From the NCBI GenBank assembly GCA_016714935.1, contig JADKBU010000027.1:1-55026 (forward strand): a stretch of 55,026 nt of DNA, written 5' to 3'. Below are positions 53,773 to 55,026 of this stretch, piece after piece (position 1 is the first letter of the stretch; every line of letters begins with the position of its first letter). The notes under the pieces are model-generated. The model made no database searches, had not been told where the DNA came from, and saw only the letters and a list, made by a program, of their open reading frames with translations. Position numbers and translations under genes: made by a program. Origin of the DNA: Candidatus Accumulibacter propinquus. GTDB taxonomy: Bacteria; Pseudomonadota; Gammaproteobacteria; Burkholderiales; Rhodocyclaceae.

Positions 53773-54360
53773 ATGGGCTCCATGAGCGAACTGATGGACC
53801 GAGCACGACACCGCATCAGCGTCGACGAATATCACAAGATGGCCGACGCGGGTGTACTCAGCCACGAAGAGCGGGTGGAACTTATCGAGGGAGAGATCGT
53901 CGACATGGCCCCCATCGGTAGCCAACACGCCTACGTCGTCAACCAATTGGCACGCCTGTTCACGCTCGCCGCCGGCGAAGACGGTTTGGTCAGCACGCAA
54001 AACCCGATCCGCCTCAACGATCGCTGCGAACCGCAGCCCGATCTTGCCCTGCTCAAGCCCGGAGACTATATGGCGCGCCTCCCCGGCCCAGCGGATGTCC
54101 TGTTGATCGTCGAGGTTGCCAGTTCATCTGTCGACTACGATCGCGGCGTGAAACTTGATCTGTACGCGCGCCACGGCATCCCGGAAGTCTGGCTACTCGA
54201 TCTGACGGGCAATGAATTGCTTGTTTGCCGCAATCCGGAGGGTGGAAAGTATCTATCGATCGCCGGACCGTCGGCGGGAGAGTGTGTCAGGCCGGTGCTG
54301 TTGCCCAGGATTGCATGGAGGCTGGCAGAGGGGAAAACGTGCCCCTTTTCTTCTCGGCGC
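53773..54360 (+). pseudogene. Uma2-family (DUF820) putative endonuclease, 3' end lost in bad sequence
   Basis: Starts MGSMSELMDRARHRISVDEY. The PD-(D/E)XK-like core is visible: ELIEGEIVDMAPIGSQHA, then QPDLALLKPGDYM (metal Asp), and LLIVEVASSSVDYDRGVKLD (Glu and Lys), with YARHGIPEVWLLD at the end of the core. Recognisable sequence stops near RIAWRLAEGK (about 54330); G-rich junk follows and removes the natural stop. The biological role of Uma2 proteins is unclear; they are often in mobile or defence regions. Confidence 0.8.
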
Positions 54361-54595
54361 CCCCACCCGCGGCTCCCCCCGCGGGGGGGGGGGGGGCCCG
54401 GGGGGGGGCCGGGGGGGGGGGCGCCCCCGGGGGGGCCGAACTGGATGGGACCCTGGGGCCCGGGGAAGGCCACCCCCCCACCGACCGCCCCCTCGGGGGG
54501 GGGCAGGGCCGGCGGCGCGGGCTGGCCCCCGGCGCGCCCCCCCGTGGGGGCCGCGGCGCACCCCCCGGGCCTGGGGGGCGGGGGGGGGGGGGGGG
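54361..54595. other. G/C homopolymer stretch, probable sequence artefact
   Basis: Runs of up to 10 or more G separated by short C-rich pieces, with A/T almost absent. It matches no coding pattern and separates the Uma2 fragment from the IS4 fragment. Confidence 0.7.
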
Positions 54596-55026
54596 TATGC
54601 CTTGCGCTGGAACATCGAGGTGGACTGGCGGACGATCAAGGTCACAATGGACATGGACGTGCTCCGTTGCCTCTCTCCCGACATGATCCGAAAGGAGATT
54701 GCCGTGTACCTGCTCGCTTACAACCTGGTGCGCTGGACCGTCGCCACAGCCGCCAAACTCTCCGACGTACTTCCTCGCGCTCTCAGTTTCACCGGGGCCA
54801 AACGTGCCTTGCTCGCCTTCGCCGAACAACTGCGCCATTCCTCAAAACAGCGTCTGACGTTCATGTTCACCACCGTCCTCGGTGTCATTTCCTATATGCA
54901 GCTTCCCGACCGTCCCGACCGCGTTGAGCCGCGCGCCAAAAAACGACGACCTAAACCACTTCCGCTATTGACTGAGCCAAGGCATCTCGCTCGCGAAAAA
55001 CTCATCGCCCAGCGAGCAGCCAGAAT
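54596..55026 (+). mobile_element. IS4-type transposase, C-terminal part (runs off the window)
   Basis: The frame from 54596 (YALRWNIEVDW...) fits the IS4 Y-R-E-K signature: Y, then R three residues on, E four after R and K seven after E (YALRWNIEVDWRTIK). It continues with LRCLSPDMIRKEIAVYLLAY and LPRALSFTGAKRALLAF, as in IS4 DDE transposases. No stop codon appears before base 55026. The 5' half, including the other catalytic Asp residues, should be hidden in or before the G-rich stretch; no terminal inverted repeat can be defined here. Confidence 0.82.

Noticed and set aside
1..55026. tRNA or rRNA genes
   Set aside because: No cloverleaf-like or conserved rRNA stretches were seen in the intergenic gaps read by eye; a tool such as tRNAscan-SE would be needed for certainty.

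Overview
This 55 kb window is GC-rich, dense, proteobacterial DNA. Several features point to a betaproteobacterium of the Rhodocyclales type, probably close to the polyphosphate accumulator Candidatus Accumulibacter: divergent ppx and ppk1, a CYTH-CHAD protein, an Mla lipid-transport operon, RelA, and an acr3/arsJ arsenic locus. This placement is inference from gene content; no rRNA or tRNA gene is visible in the window.

Layout. 1-4034 (minus): the start of an Eco57I-type DNA methylase and a PLD-SNF2 helicase, which look like a phage-defence or restriction module. 4086-9496 (minus): an alternative (N-type) F1Fo-ATPase operon in the order D-C-Q-B-E-F-A. Its gamma gene is cut to 19 codons at the junction with the defence module, and no AtpR is present. 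9493-13217 (minus): a redox and periplasmic set co-directed with the ATPase: a b5-like haem protein, a ferric-reductase-like flavoprotein, a DsbD-like protein and two related small secreted proteins. 13527-17725: an arsenic locus with acr3 overlapping a SigZ-type ECF sigma factor (minus), divergent from GAPDH-arsJ (plus). 17904-20159: a broken sensor kinase and a FixJ-like regulator. 20302-25896: a secreted DUF1254-type protein, an outer-membrane protein, a 5'-truncated CPA2 antiporter and a frameshifted mgtE. 25992-31844: CYTH-CHAD, a K+ channel, a methyltransferase, a protein of unknown function and a degenerate GGDEF protein. 31938-34490: acyl-CoA synthetase and enoyl-CoA hydratase. 34520-37990: mlaE-F-D and a lipoprotein. 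38180-42033: ppx and ppk1. 42124-47847: relA, an EamA exporter, an MtfA peptidase and two alpha/beta hydrolases. 48393-53537: a very repetitive secreted protein, a zinc-ribbon membrane protein and a beta-barrel. 53773-55026: a Uma2 nuclease-fold gene running into G-rich junk, then the 3' part of an IS4-type transposase.

Systems. Polyphosphate turnover (ppk1, ppx, CHAD), the stringent response (relA), Mg2+/K+ transport and the alternative ATPase suggest a cell managing phosphate and ion-gradient energy under feast/famine conditions. The least familiar parts are the operon linking redox proteins to an N-ATPase, the GGDEF protein that keeps its I-site but has lost both metal ligands, and the repeat-protein/zinc-ribbon/beta-barrel neighbourhood.

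Caution. Two stretches (about 18960-19075 and 54361-54595) look like poor consensus sequence (G/C homopolymers) and each interrupts a gene. Together with the mgtE frameshift, the atpG cut and the truncated antiporter, they mean that some broken genes here may be assembly artefacts rather than biology.
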